From: Archivesica marissinica
Lineage: Eukaryota > Mollusca > Bivalvia > Venerida > Vesicomyidae
NCBI GenBank assembly: GCA_014843695.1
Contig: CM026390.1
Span: 54,443,294 to 54,507,293, forward strand
Reading direction: 5' to 3'
Length of the DNA: 64,000 nt
A program made the position numbers and the translations under genes. Below, piece by piece: positions 10,292-19,879 of this stretch (its first letter is position 1; every line of letters starts with the position of its first letter). Below the pieces are notes generated by a model. It did no database searches and was not told where the DNA came from. It saw nothing but the letters and a program-made list of their open reading frames with translations.

Positions 10292-13200
10292 ATGGCTACA
10301 ACTAGGAGTGCTAATAAGGAAACTGAGGGGCCGGTTCACCCCGACTTGCAGACAACAGGTGATGAGATATGGGACAAATTAATGAGACTTCCCTTCTTTA
10401 ATCAGGCAAATCTGGAACGTCAGGGTGAGATTTATGAGAAAGAAAGAGAGAGGGAAAGAGAGAGGGAAGAAGTAAAACAAAGAGAAGAAAGAGAGAGGGA
10501 AGAAATAAAACAAAGAGAAGAAAGAGAGAGGGAAGAAGTAAAACAAAGAGAAGAAAGAGAGAGGGAAAGAGAAGAGAAAGAAAGGGACAGGGAGGAAATA
10601 ATGCAAAGGGAGAAAATGCAGATGGAGATTCGCCTGAGAGAAATCCAGAGAGATCAGGAATCTCAGCAAAATAACCCCCTCCCTACAGATAATAGGCCCT
10701 CTAAGACAAACATTTCTGTTCCTATTTGGACCCAGACTATGAGGCCATATAAATTCTTCGCAACATGTGAGAGACTGTTCGAAGCTAGCCAGGTCGCCAA
10801 ACAAACATGGGTGGGCCATATTATAGACAAGTTGTCCGACAAGGCCAGAAATATATATGCCACTCTTCCTGTCCAAGACGCTAATAATTACGATACCCTC
10901 AAGGCCGCCATCTTGGATGAATATAGACTCTCACCCACTGTATATAGAAATAATTTCTTCTCTTGGGTAAAGAAACCTCAGCAGACATATTCCGAATTCA
11001 TTAAGGAATTAAGGGAGCAAATGACTCTATGGACGGAGAACAATGATCCGAGCGAGGTCAACTGGATCGAGCTGCTCTTGAGATATAGATTCGATTCCCA
11101 GCTAAGTGATGAGCTAAATTTGTTCATTCTGGATAAGAAAGCATCTACTCTCCAGGAATGTATTTCCCTGGCTGATGAATATAACCTCCATCGCAGAATA
11201 GCGCCCAGGACACGGATTAATTCAAATCCGAATGTGAAACCCAGAGATACAGAACACCGACCTCCAGCCCCAAGGCCATATAGCCCATCACCCATGTATC
11301 GACCCAATATTAGGATAGATAATTCCCAAGCTACCCATAGAACTCCCCGGATAGAAAAATATTGTAGTTATTGTAGGCGTAATGGCCACGGACGAACAGA
11401 GTGTTGGGCAGATCCCAATTCACCTAGGTACAGGGGTACTAGAAACCTAGCAAACGGACACCAAGTGTCAAACACTACTCATAGTTCAGCCTTTATAACC
11501 AATGAGCCAGTGAACTCATGTGAAAATACCGAGATGGTAAATCCATTACTTGCCAAATATACAGGTCAAGCACGCATAAATAATAACACCGCACAAGTGA
11601 CGTATTTGAGAGATTCAGGTGCGACAATTAGTTTATTGTCGGCTACTGATCAAACCGCTGATNNNNNNNNNNNNNNNNNNNNNNNNNNNNNNNNNNNNNN
11701 NNNNNNNNNNNNNNNNNNNNNNNNNNNNNNNNNNNNNNNNNNNNNNNNNNNNNNNNNNNNNNNNNNNNNNNNNNNNNNNNNNNNNNNNNNNNNNNNNNNN
11801 NNNNNNNNNNNNNNNNNNNNNNNNNNNNNNNNNNNNNNNNNNNNNNNNNNNNNNNNNNNNNNNNNNNNNNNNNNNNNNNNNNNNNNNNNNNNNNNNNNNN
11901 NNNNNNNNNNNNNNNNNNNNNNNNNNNNNNNNNNNNNNNNNNNNNNNNNNNNNNNNNNNNNNNNNNNNNNNNNNNNNNNNNNNNNNNNNNNNNNNNNNNN
12001 NNNNNNNNNNNNNNNNNNNNNNNNNNNNNNNNNNNNNNNNNNNNNNNNNNNNNNNNNNNNNNNNNNNNNNNNNNNNNNNNNNNNNNNNNNNNNNNNNNNN
12101 NNNNNNNNNNNNNNNNNNNNNNNNNNNNNNNNNNNNNNNNNNNNNNNNNNNNNNNNNNNNNNNNNNNNNNNNNNNNNNNNNNNNNNNNNNNNNNNNNNNN
12201 NNNNNNNNNNNNNNNNNNNNNNNNNNNNNNNNNNNNNNNNNNNNNNNNNNNNNNNNNNNNNNNNNNNNNNNNNNNNNNNNNNNNNNNNNNNNNNNNNNNN
12301 NNNNNNNNNNNNNNNNNNNNNNNNNNNNNNNNNNNNNNNNNNNNNNNNNNNNNNNNNNNNNNNNNNNNNNNNNNNNNNNNNNNNNNNNNNNNNNNNNNNN
12401 NNNNNNNNNNNNNNNNNNNNNNNNNNNNNNNNNNNNNNNNNNNNNNNNNNNNNNNNNNNNNNNNNNNNNNNNNNNNNNNNNNNNNNNNNNNNNNNNNNNN
12501 NNNNNNNNNNNNNNNNNNNNNNNNNNNNNNNNNNNNNNNNNNNNNNNNNNNNNNNNNNNNNNNNNNNNNNNNNNNNNNNNNNNNNNNNNNNNNNNNNNNN
12601 NNNNNNNNNNNNNNNNNNNNNNNNNNNNNNNNNNNNNNNNNNNNNNNNNNNNNNNNNNNNNNGCATAAATAATAACACCGCACAAGTGACGTATTTGAGA
12701 GATTCAGGTGCGACAATTAGTTTATTGTCGGCTACTGATCAGACCGCTGATCATTTAGAATACACAGGTGAACGGGTAACAATCCGCGGTGTCAATTATA
12801 TCCCTGGTAATTATCCGATAGCAAAGATTAGCGTCGATTGTCCAATATACCAAGGAACATTGAAGGTGGCTGTATTAAAACACAGATGCACCGCGGGGGT
12901 GGATCTTATAATAGGTAACGACTGTGAAACTGCCCCTGTCACTGATTTGATTACCTGTGGCGTGGTTACACGCTCAAATAAGAAAATTATCCCGTTTGAT
13001 GAAATTGTCACGTCCAACCCAGACTCAGAAAACACGACCGATACAAATCACAATGTCTTACCTTTTCGGAATACAATTGAGATCAATTCCCCCTCTGAGA
13101 AAGCCAGTACAGTTAAACCCCAAAATATTCCCTCTATTGACGATTTGAGTCCTGATAAATTATTGCAAGAACAGAATAATGACCCGACCTTAGCACCCCT

Positions 13201-15970
13201 CTGGGAAATGGCTCAAGAAGGAACACCTATTCGGCAAGGATATTACATCCAGCTCGAACCCCGACTACTTATGAGGAGAGAACAACCTCAAGACACGTCC
13301 AAAGTTCGACCCTGGAAAATATATGATCAGGTGGTAGTTCCACGGGGATTCCGTGATCATATAACGGGACTCGCCCATGACAGTTTAAGTACGGGACACC
13401 AGGGACCTAGTAAGACCCTGAAGCGCATTAAGCGCCGCTTCTTTTGGCCGGGAATCCGCGCAGATGTTAAACGATTCTGCCATAGCTGTGGGCCGTGCCA
13501 GAGAGCGGGTAAGGGACAGAAAGCCACTGTAGCCCCATTGAAACCCCTGCCCATTATATCCCAACCATTCAAATTTATATCCGCTGATTTCGTTGGACCC
13601 ATGAAGAAAACTATAAATGGGAACCAGTATATCTTGAATTTTATTGATCATGCCACTAAATATACGGAATCTTTCCCATGCGCCGCAGCGACAGCTGTTA
13701 ATGCACAAAAAGCCCTGATCGAGATAATATCTCGACATGGAAAACCCCAGACCCTGTTGACTGACCGAGGAAGCGCTTTCATAGCTGAAACATTCACACG
13801 CTTCCTAGCCGAGCACGATATACGTCACTTAACTAGCACGAGTTACAGGCCTCAAACCAACGGATCAATAGAGAAATATAATGGTACATTGAAAACCATG
13901 CTTAGAATCCTTGGGGAGAACTCTTTATCGTCTTGGGATGAGATGCTACCCTGGCTATTATTTGCATATAGAAGTGCAGAGCACTCTAGCACAGGATATT
14001 CTCCCTTCTACCTTCTATATGGGCGCGAACCTAGAGATAATCTAGATTCCACTTATGATCTCTGGGCTAGAAATGAGCGGGATGAAGGGATCCCCATAAA
14101 TAACTATGTACAAGAATTATGTCATAGATTAGCTGAAGCGTTACGTGACGCCAGCGAGAATGCACAACAGGCCGCAGATGGTCGTAAAACAAAGTATGAC
14201 AGAAGTAAGAAAGCGAAAATGCGTGTATTCCAGCGTGGTGAATTAGTGTTAGTACGATTACCGTTAAAAGGTAATAAGCTGAAAAATGCCCTCCAGGGAC
14301 CGTATCCGGTACACGAAAAGGTAGCGTCGCATACCTATATTATATACATGCCTGATAAGAGAGTAAAATACCGTGTTATGCATGTAAACCAGTTGAAGCC
14401 CTGGACAGGTAGGGAGGAGGGTGCAGCTCTAGCTGATAGTAGTCCGGTGTATGAGTCCCAAGACCCTACCCTATTAGATTACCAAGCCCCTACGGACATT
14501 GAGAAAGAATTCGATCCTTGCAGTCCTCTTGAATCTGTACCTAAGAAAACCTGGCCGGATATCAGTCATTTAAACCCAGACCACAGGGACGATATTAGTC
14601 AGTTATTTGACCGTTACCCCCGTTTATTCTCTGGACAACTGGGACGTTTCCACGATGTTACCCATGATATTGATGTGCAAGGTGCTTCACCCGTAGTCCA
14701 GCCTTACTACCGCATGTCTCCAGAAAAGAAACAAATATTAAAAACTGAGCTAGATCAAATGTTGGAGTTAGGAATTATCCGCCCTAGCAGAAGCCAGTGG
14801 GCCTCTCCCATAATATTGGTACGCAAATCAGACTCAGAATGGCGACCATGTATTGATTATCGGAAAATTAATGACCTGACTCGAGGAGAAGCCTTCCCCA
14901 TCCCGAGATTAGACGATCTCATTGATCAGGTCGCAGGTTCGAGTCTGATATCAATTTTAGATCTTAATAAAGGTTACTGGCAGATTCCGCTAACCCCTCG
15001 AGCTAGTGAAATTGCAGCGTTCATAACCCCCTGGGGCTTGTTTGAACCATTAACTCTCCCATTTGGTTTAAAAAACGGTGGAGTTACCTTCCAGAGGGCC
15101 ATAAACGAGATAATCGCTCAATCCCCGACAGAACCCATCCGTGATAGATTTGCCGACGCATATCTGGATGATATTGCTGTTCGATCCAATTTATGGTCAC
15201 AGCACATAAATCACTTGGATTGGACATTTCATAGACTAGAGGATAGTGGTGTTACTTTGAATCCGAAGAAGTGTAAAATTGGGTCTGGAACAGTCAAGTA
15301 CTTGGGACATGAATTAGGGTCGGGAAAAATCAAACCAATTTCCAGCAAGGTTGAGTGTATTAGTAATATCTCTCCCCCACAGACCAAGAAACAATTACGA
15401 GGATATCTGGGATCAGTAGGATTTTACAGGAAATTCATTCCCCAGTTCGCTGAGATCGCCGCTCCCCTGACTGACTTATTAAAGGGCAAGCGATCAGGGA
15501 ACATCATAACTCAGTGGAGCGATAAACATCAACTTGCTTTCGAATCCTTAAAGAAAGCTTTAACCAATAAACCCATACTGAAGGCCCCTGACTTTAACCA
15601 AGAGTTCGAACTCTATACTGATGCTTCCGATTTGGGAATTTCGGCTGTACTGACTCAGACCGTTGACCAAGTACCACACCCAGTAGCATTTTATTCCCGA
15701 AAACTTATTCCACGAGAGAAAAACTACTCTACAATAGAGAAGGAATTATTAGCTATAGTGGCCGGTATCGAACATTTTCGCATATATGTAAGCACAAGCA
15801 AAACAATAATTAATTCAGATCATAATCCCCTTGTATGGTTAAGTAGGTCGAAAACGTCCAATCAACGCCTCTTAAGATGGGCACTGTGTCTCTCAGAATT
15901 TAATCTGACCATTAAACATATCAAAGGGACTCAAAATGTTCTAGCAGACTTTCTCAGTAGAGTTCAATGA
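10292..15970 (+). CDS. Gag-Pol polyprotein: Gag, protease, integrase, reverse transcriptase, RNase H
   Basis: One ORF of 1892 codons, 363 of which come from a 1000-N gap plus a duplicated 89-bp edge (see findings). Residue numbers are as given here. Residues 47-124 are a charged coiled coil with 11-residue repeats (REEREREEVKQ). A Gag-like helical region follows, then a CX2CX4HX4C zinc knuckle from C358. The aspartic protease motif DSG is at D441, seen again at 804 after the gap. Integrase follows: an HX6HX29CX2C zinc domain from H1029, catalytic D1099, D1158 and E1194 (D58D35E), and a GPY module at 1336-1338. Reverse transcriptase then has D1557 and YLDD at 1624-1627, and RNase H has D1777 in YTDASD. 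Integrase ahead of RT is the Ty1/copia order, but the RT and RNase H read as Ty3/Gypsy. No stop or frameshift separates gag from pol. No chromodomain or envelope was seen. Confidence 0.93.
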   Translation: MATTRSANKETEGPVHPDLQTTGDEIWDKLMRLPFFNQANLERQGEIYEKEREREREREEVKQREEREREEIKQREEREREEVKQREEREREREEKERDREEIMQREKMQMEIRLREIQRDQESQQNNPLPTDNRPSKTNISVPIWTQTMRPYKFFATCERLFEASQVAKQTWVGHIIDKLSDKARNIYATLPVQDANNYDTLKAAILDEYRLSPTVYRNNFFSWVKKPQQTYSEFIKELREQMTLWTENNDPSEVNWIELLLRYRFDSQLSDELNLFILDKKASTLQECISLADEYNLHRRIAPRTRINSNPNVKPRDTEHRPPAPRPYSPSPMYRPNIRIDNSQATHRTPRIEKYCSYCRRNGHGRTECWADPNSPRYRGTRNLANGHQVSNTTHSSAFITNEPVNSCENTEMVNPLLAKYTGQARINNNTAQVTYLRDSGATISLLSATDQTADXXXXXXXXXXXXXXXXXXXXXXXXXXXXXXXXXXXXXXXXXXXXXXXXXXXXXXXXXXXXXXXXXXXXXXXXXXXXXXXXXXXXXXXXXXXXXXXXXXXXXXXXXXXXXXXXXXXXXXXXXXXXXXXXXXXXXXXXXXXXXXXXXXXXXXXXXXXXXXXXXXXXXXXXXXXXXXXXXXXXXXXXXXXXXXXXXXXXXXXXXXXXXXXXXXXXXXXXXXXXXXXXXXXXXXXXXXXXXXXXXXXXXXXXXXXXXXXXXXXXXXXXXXXXXXXXXXXXXXXXXXXXXXXXXXXXXXXXXXXXXXXXXXXXXXXXXXXXXXXXXXXXXXXXXXXXXXINNNTAQVTYLRDSGATISLLSATDQTADHLEYTGERVTIRGVNYIPGNYPIAKISVDCPIYQGTLKVAVLKHRCTAGVDLIIGNDCETAPVTDLITCGVVTRSNKKIIPFDEIVTSNPDSENTTDTNHNVLPFRNTIEINSPSEKASTVKPQNIPSIDDLSPDKLLQEQNNDPTLAPLWEMAQEGTPIRQGYYIQLEPRLLMRREQPQDTSKVRPWKIYDQVVVPRGFRDHITGLAHDSLSTGHQGPSKTLKRIKRRFFWPGIRADVKRFCHSCGPCQRAGKGQKATVAPLKPLPIISQPFKFISADFVGPMKKTINGNQYILNFIDHATKYTESFPCAAATAVNAQKALIEIISRHGKPQTLLTDRGSAFIAETFTRFLAEHDIRHLTSTSYRPQTNGSIEKYNGTLKTMLRILGENSLSSWDEMLPWLLFAYRSAEHSSTGYSPFYLLYGREPRDNLDSTYDLWARNERDEGIPINNYVQELCHRLAEALRDASENAQQAADGRKTKYDRSKKAKMRVFQRGELVLVRLPLKGNKLKNALQGPYPVHEKVASHTYIIYMPDKRVKYRVMHVNQLKPWTGREEGAALADSSPVYESQDPTLLDYQAPTDIEKEFDPCSPLESVPKKTWPDISHLNPDHRDDISQLFDRYPRLFSGQLGRFHDVTHDIDVQGASPVVQPYYRMSPEKKQILKTELDQMLELGIIRPSRSQWASPIILVRKSDSEWRPCIDYRKINDLTRGEAFPIPRLDDLIDQVAGSSLISILDLNKGYWQIPLTPRASEIAAFITPWGLFEPLTLPFGLKNGGVTFQRAINEIIAQSPTEPIRDRFADAYLDDIAVRSNLWSQHINHLDWTFHRLEDSGVTLNPKKCKIGSGTVKYLGHELGSGKIKPISSKVECISNISPPQTKKQLRGYLGSVGFYRKFIPQFAEIAAPLTDLLKGKRSGNIITQWSDKHQLAFESLKKALTNKPILKAPDFNQEFELYTDASDLGISAVLTQTVDQVPHPVAFYSRKLIPREKNYSTIEKELLAIVAGIEHFRIYVSTSKTIINSDHNPLVWLSRSKTSNQRLLRWALCLSEFNLTIKHIKGTQNVLADFLSRVQ
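11663..12662. other. Assembly gap of 1000 N, probably false
   Basis: Exactly 1000 Ns. The 89 bases before it (11574-11662) recur right after it (12663-12751) with one difference (CAAACC against CAGACC), which is what unmerged overlapping contig ends look like. Several reported ORFs on both strands are only this N run. Confidence 0.95.
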
Positions 15971-16194
15971 CTGTGATGTTTGACTTAGTAAATGTACTTG
16001 GTATTATTTCAGTTGTTCAGTAAATAGTTATTGCCTCTATGATTAGAATGTTGGTACCTAGCGAAAGAAATGCTATTTTAGGACATATGATGTATTGATA
16101 TTATGATTGTTTTCTACTGTATATTCAAAGGAATGAAGATTTGTAAATCGGCCGATAGCGGGCGATGTCAAACTTCTCCCCGGGTAGGGAGGAT
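15971..16194 (+). other. 3' untranslated segment with polypurine tract
   Basis: Non-coding DNA between the pol stop and the 3' LTR. GGGTAGGGAGGA at about 16182-16193, directly before the LTR start, is the likely polypurine tract priming plus-strand synthesis. It is interrupted by one T. Confidence 0.75.
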
Positions 16195-17240
16195 TGTGCA
16201 AAACCCCAATTTGCACGAAATGTTTATTATTGTTATATATAAATAGTAATGTATTATATAAATACATTAAACTGTTTCTATATATGGCCAAATGTTTACC
16301 ATGTAATATATATATATTTGTATTATGCATAATCGTCTGCTATTATTTTCGCGCCTAAAATTATCAATCTCGCTTCGCGCGGGAAATGACTTAAGATGTT
16401 AGGCCTAATCTCAGTTTATCAAGGCCGTGGTTGCAGGTGTCCAGTTATGTAATACAAAGGCACCGAACTGGTTTGATGGTGTAATATTAGATAACAGGCC
16501 GTGGTTGCAGGTGTCCAGTTATGTAATATAAAGGCACCGAACTGGTTTGATGGTGTAATATTAGATAACATAACAGATGTTTAGGAATAACAGATGTTTT
16601 AGGAATTGTTATATCATATATACACTGATTCAATCATGTATATAAGAAATGGATTTTATTAACATAAATCAGACACACTAGAGCCTAACTCCAGGAGCGA
16701 GAAAGGTCGTGATCTCAATCTAGTATATAGAACATATAAACTGTATTTATGATACTTAGATATTATGGACATTATAAGAAATATAACTTATAAAGATTTG
16801 TCGAATAATTAAATTGTTCAGCCATAGAAGAAACCGAGAGTTTCGGCGAACCTATCGAAGGTGATTAAAAGTTAATCTAATCAGAAACAGTGATTAGATT
16901 ATAGTGATATTGAGTAATGACGGATTAGAAAGATTGGATGTTAAATATACTGTGTAAGCGCATAGTCGGCTCACACAAATGGATTGTTAAATAAGCTTTT
17001 AATGATACGATGTATATATATATAGATCACTGATTATATATATATGGATATTTCTGATGCCACTTTTAAACAAGATATTATATAGAAGAAATGTAATACT
17101 GTGTTGAGTTATCATTAATACATATAATAACGAAGAAACCCCCTAGACAACTCCAGCGAGTCTACAATAGGATAGACCCTGGTAAGAGCCGTAGCAACCG
17201 AGACATATTATTACGAGAAGAAAAAGGAGAGTTTGCGACA
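16195..17240 (+). repeat. 3' LTR (1046 bp)
   Basis: Matches the 5' LTR with about ten scattered differences: a few substitutions, plus small indels near CATGTAATATATA, GAAACCGAGAG and TATAGAAGAAATG. It ends GCGACA and is followed by the target duplication CTGG. Confidence 0.95.
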
Positions 17241-17670
17241 CTGGAAGTGGAAGTATCTACACAAGTCAGTTTATCTGTATGTCTCTGATGTACTCACTTG
17301 CTTGGTTTTTACCAAGGTTAGCGACCTCTCTAAAATATGCACTGTTTGCACACCATTATGTATAGGATATAAGCAGAAAACTATCCATTATGTAAAATAT
17401 TGGACTGTGTGAGGTGCGTACGCCAAAGACAGTACCAATATGTAAGTAGTACTAAGTACCAATATTTTACATATTGGATCCGTTTGAGGTTTATATCTTA
17501 CTTAAAGCACACACTTACCATTATATAACAAGATCATAAACTACTTAAAATTGTTAATTTCGTACATGTACAAGTAGGATTTAATATAATACTCTGGCCT
17601 TTTGACAGCGGTCCAATATTAATGGACTGCAAGTACAAAGGTATGATGTCACTACAGTGTTTTAAAAGTG
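17241..17670. other. Unique spacer, no feature seen
   Basis: AT-rich DNA right of the retrotransposon. A short inverted motif around CAATATGTAAGTAGTAC was noticed, but no gene or repeat could be supported. Confidence 0.45.
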
Positions 17671-17920
17671 ATAATTTGGTTACAGTCATTGACTTGTATA
17701 CCACTGTAACCTATAATCACTGATGGTCACGGGTTCAAGCCCTGCTCAGCCTGTGTCTCTTTATAATTATGAAAAAGTTGACAGTTTCTTACGGAGGTTG
17801 GTGCACCAAGTACTGGTTTACCGTTGGAGCCTGCCCAGGAAATGTGTTGTTAGGTAATCTGCCCGTCGCTCAAATGGGAAACCAGTAGCGATGTTAAATA
17901 AACTTCAATAAAAACAAAAT
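17671..17920 (+). mobile_element. SINE family A, decayed head
   Basis: It lacks the first bases of the tRNA-like head but keeps GACTTGTATACCACTGTAAC, CACGGGTTCAAGCCCTGCTC (B box) and the body. It ends with the tail GTCGCTCAAATGGGAAACCAG and TAGCGATGTTAAATAAAC, then an A-rich end. Confidence 0.85.
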
Positions 17921-18437
17921 CTCTCCGTAAACACCTAATGAGCACTTTATACAGGTGGTTGCTTTGGTGAATAACTAATTTCATCTGTTAACCTTTAATT
18001 CAACATAGATGAAATGTTTTATATCACTGTTTACATACCAAATAAGAATGCATTAGTGTACAACAGATATATAATAAACAAGCTGCTATGCGAAATATTG
18101 ACTCAACCCTTGTTGACTTAATTTAGAATTCATGGAACTGATAATTTTGTTCTTATTTTCTTGGAATTAAATATGTGTTAGTTGGTCAATGTTATTTGCG
18201 TTGTTTAATGTTTCCTTGCCAGGCAAAATGAAGACAAATGGACATCTGATTATCTGGGAGATAGAACTGGTTCTCTGCTTTACTTAAGGTTTAAATATAT
18301 TCATCCTTGTTTGTATTATTCCATTTAGAGATAATAATTATTGTGTACATTACATGATCTATAGTTGAATGTCTGTCAGCACAGATTTTGATCGGTACAA
18401 CTTTTAATTCACATGCAAATTTGTCCTTTAGTTAACC
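17921..18437. other. Unique spacer, no feature seen
   Basis: AT-rich. A CCTTGCCAG acceptor-like site lies near 18217, but the following ORF is short and has no convincing donor, so no exon is called. Confidence 0.45.
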
Positions 18438-18550
18438 TTAACCCATTCAACACCAAATAACTGCCATGGACTGGTTAACTCTTTCAACACCAAGTAACTC
18501 ACATGGACTGGTCCATGATATTCTTAGACCAATAAATGAATAAGAAAATT
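18438..18550 (+). mobile_element. Two stacked left ends of the family 1 TTAA MITE
   Basis: TTAACCCATTCAACACCAAA, then at 18475 TTAACTCTTTCAACACCAAG continuing to ACCAATAAATGAATAAGAAA. Both match the left arm of the full MITE. The right arms are missing, so this is a broken or nested pair. Confidence 0.65.
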
Positions 18551-19038
18551 GAAAACAATCTTATGTCAATAATTTACATTATTTTCCCGCCAAATAAGAC
18601 TGTTATACACACCTTGTATGAATGTATCTGTACAATAAAGTATATTTCATAGACATGCACATCATGTTTGAAGTGCATATATACCGTAATTGTCTATATA
18701 TAGGTCGCACAGGAGAATAAGACGCAGTTAAAAAATCAGAGAAATTCCAGGGAATTTGTTTTATTTGCTGTGTGAAAAGCACATGATCTTAGAGTGAGGA
18801 AAAGGACCAAATATTTGAAAGAGAAATATATAAACACCGACTGTGATTCGTAAGCGTTACGAGTCATGAAAATGACTCTGGTGTGTGACCACTAAACTAC
18901 TGGCATAAAAATTCATTAGAATTTATTACTTTATAATTACCGTAATCATCTATATATAGGCTACATCTATGCATATATTTTTCTTCCAGTTATATGGTGC
19001 GTGCGTGCGTGGTTTTGGCTTACTTATGTACTTTTATA

Positions 19039-19280
19039 TTAACCCATTCAACCCCAAGTAACTGAAATGGACTGGTGCATGATATTTTTAGACCAATAAA
19101 TTATTAAGAAAATTACCCTTTGGACCAGTTCATTTATCAAAATGGGTAATTTTTCTCTAAAAATAGTAATATTACTGGCAAAAAGTGCAGATCCTGATGA
19201 GACGCTCGTCACGAGCCGGCTCATCTGGATCTACACTTTTTGTACGCCTATTTAGAGGTCTGTGGTGTTGAAAGGGTTAA
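19039..19280 (+). mobile_element. Full palindromic TTAA MITE (family 1)
   Basis: TTAACCCATTCAACCCCAAG to GGTGTTGAAAGGGTTAA, with the central foldback AGACGCTCGTCACGAGCCGG. Same structure as the copy at 8191. Confidence 0.85.
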
Positions 19281-19434
19281 TGATATTTTTAGACCAATAA
19301 ATTAATAAGAAAATTACATTTGGACCAGCTCATTGATCAACTTAACTTAATATTACTGGCAAAAAATGCAGATCATCTGGATCTACACATTTTTTGTAAG
19401 CCTATTTAGAGGTCTGTTGTGTTGAATGGGTTAA
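19281..19434 (+). mobile_element. Truncated TTAA MITE (family 1) abutting the previous copy
   Basis: It begins inside the left arm (TGATATTTTTAGACCAATAA), has lost most of the central palindrome, and ends TGTTGTGTTGAATGGGTTAA. It directly follows the full copy, so one inserted beside or into the other. Confidence 0.7.
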
Positions 19435-19461
19435 TTTTCAACACAACAGAAAAGGTTAATA

Positions 19462-19745
19462 CAGACGGATCTGTAGTCCAGTGGTAACATGCTGGACTGG
19501 TAATCCAGGGATCGCAGGTTCGATCCCCCGTCTGACCCTAATAAAATTAACAGTCTTTCAGATGGGACGTTAAACCGAGGTCTCGTGTCGGTGCTTTACA
19601 TCGTGCACGTAAAAGCACCAGAGGAGACTCTGGAATGGGTCTCTGTCTGTATCATTGCACTACCCTCCAAAATCTAAAATTACTAATCTCTTCAGGCTCA
19701 TATGGGCAACCGGTAGCGATGATAAATAAACGTAAAACACACACA
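19462..19745 (+). mobile_element. tRNA-derived SINE, family B, with near-intact tRNA-Thr-like head
   Basis: The first 73 bases fold as a tRNA. Acceptor strands CAGACGG and CCGTCTG pair perfectly, and the anticodon stem CTGGA/TCCAG encloses the loop CTGGTAA, i.e. GGT (Thr). GGTTCGATCC is the B box. It then continues into a SINE body and ends CATATGGGCAACCGGTAGCG and ATGATAAATAAACG. Copies in the other orientation lie at 24391, 51666 and 58812. It is called a SINE and not a tRNA gene because the body and tail repeat with the head. Confidence 0.9.
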
Positions 19746-19879
19746 AAGGGATAAATCATCAGTTTGAGGTTGTATTTGATTTCGTAAATAAATATCAGTA
19801 AAGGGGTGTAATTATCAAATAGTAATTAAACACTTCTTTTGTTGGCAGAGCTCTAAAATGTAAGAATGGTAATATTACA
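19746..19879. other. Short unique spacer before the 40-bp array
   Basis: AT-rich, nothing recognised. Confidence 0.4.

Larger units (their letters stand above)
8803..17240 (+). mobile_element. LTR retrotransposon, Ty3/Gypsy-type RT with integrase-first (Gmr1-like) pol order
   Basis: Two LTRs (8803-9843, 16195-17240) enclose a PBS, one gag-pol ORF and a polypurine tract. CTGG at 8799-8802 and 17241-17244 is a 4-bp target duplication, and the LTRs begin TGTG and end CGACA. The LTRs differ at only about ten positions by eye, so the insertion is fairly young. The 8438-bp span contains a 1000-N gap that is probably false. Without it the element would be about 7.35 kb. There is no envelope ORF, so this is a retrotransposon and not a retrovirus. 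Confidence 0.95.

Noticed and set aside
10379..10876. A 165-codon minus-strand ORF in gag
   Set aside because: It is the reverse shadow of the charged coiled-coil repeats of the plus-strand gag ORF.
11619..12716. Four ORFs of about 350 codons, mostly X
   Set aside because: They are the run of 1000 Ns.
8803..17240. An endogenous retrovirus
   Set aside because: There is no envelope ORF after pol. pol runs to within about 220 bp of the 3' LTR, so it is an LTR retrotransposon.
18205..18290. A possible exon after CCTTGCCAG
   Set aside because: No convincing donor and only about 15 codons of unrecognised sequence.
19462..19534. A tRNA-Thr(GGT) gene
   Set aside because: The fold is good, but the same head recurs with a SINE body and tail at 24391, 51666 and 58812, so it is a SINE head. 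Pol III activity is still possible.
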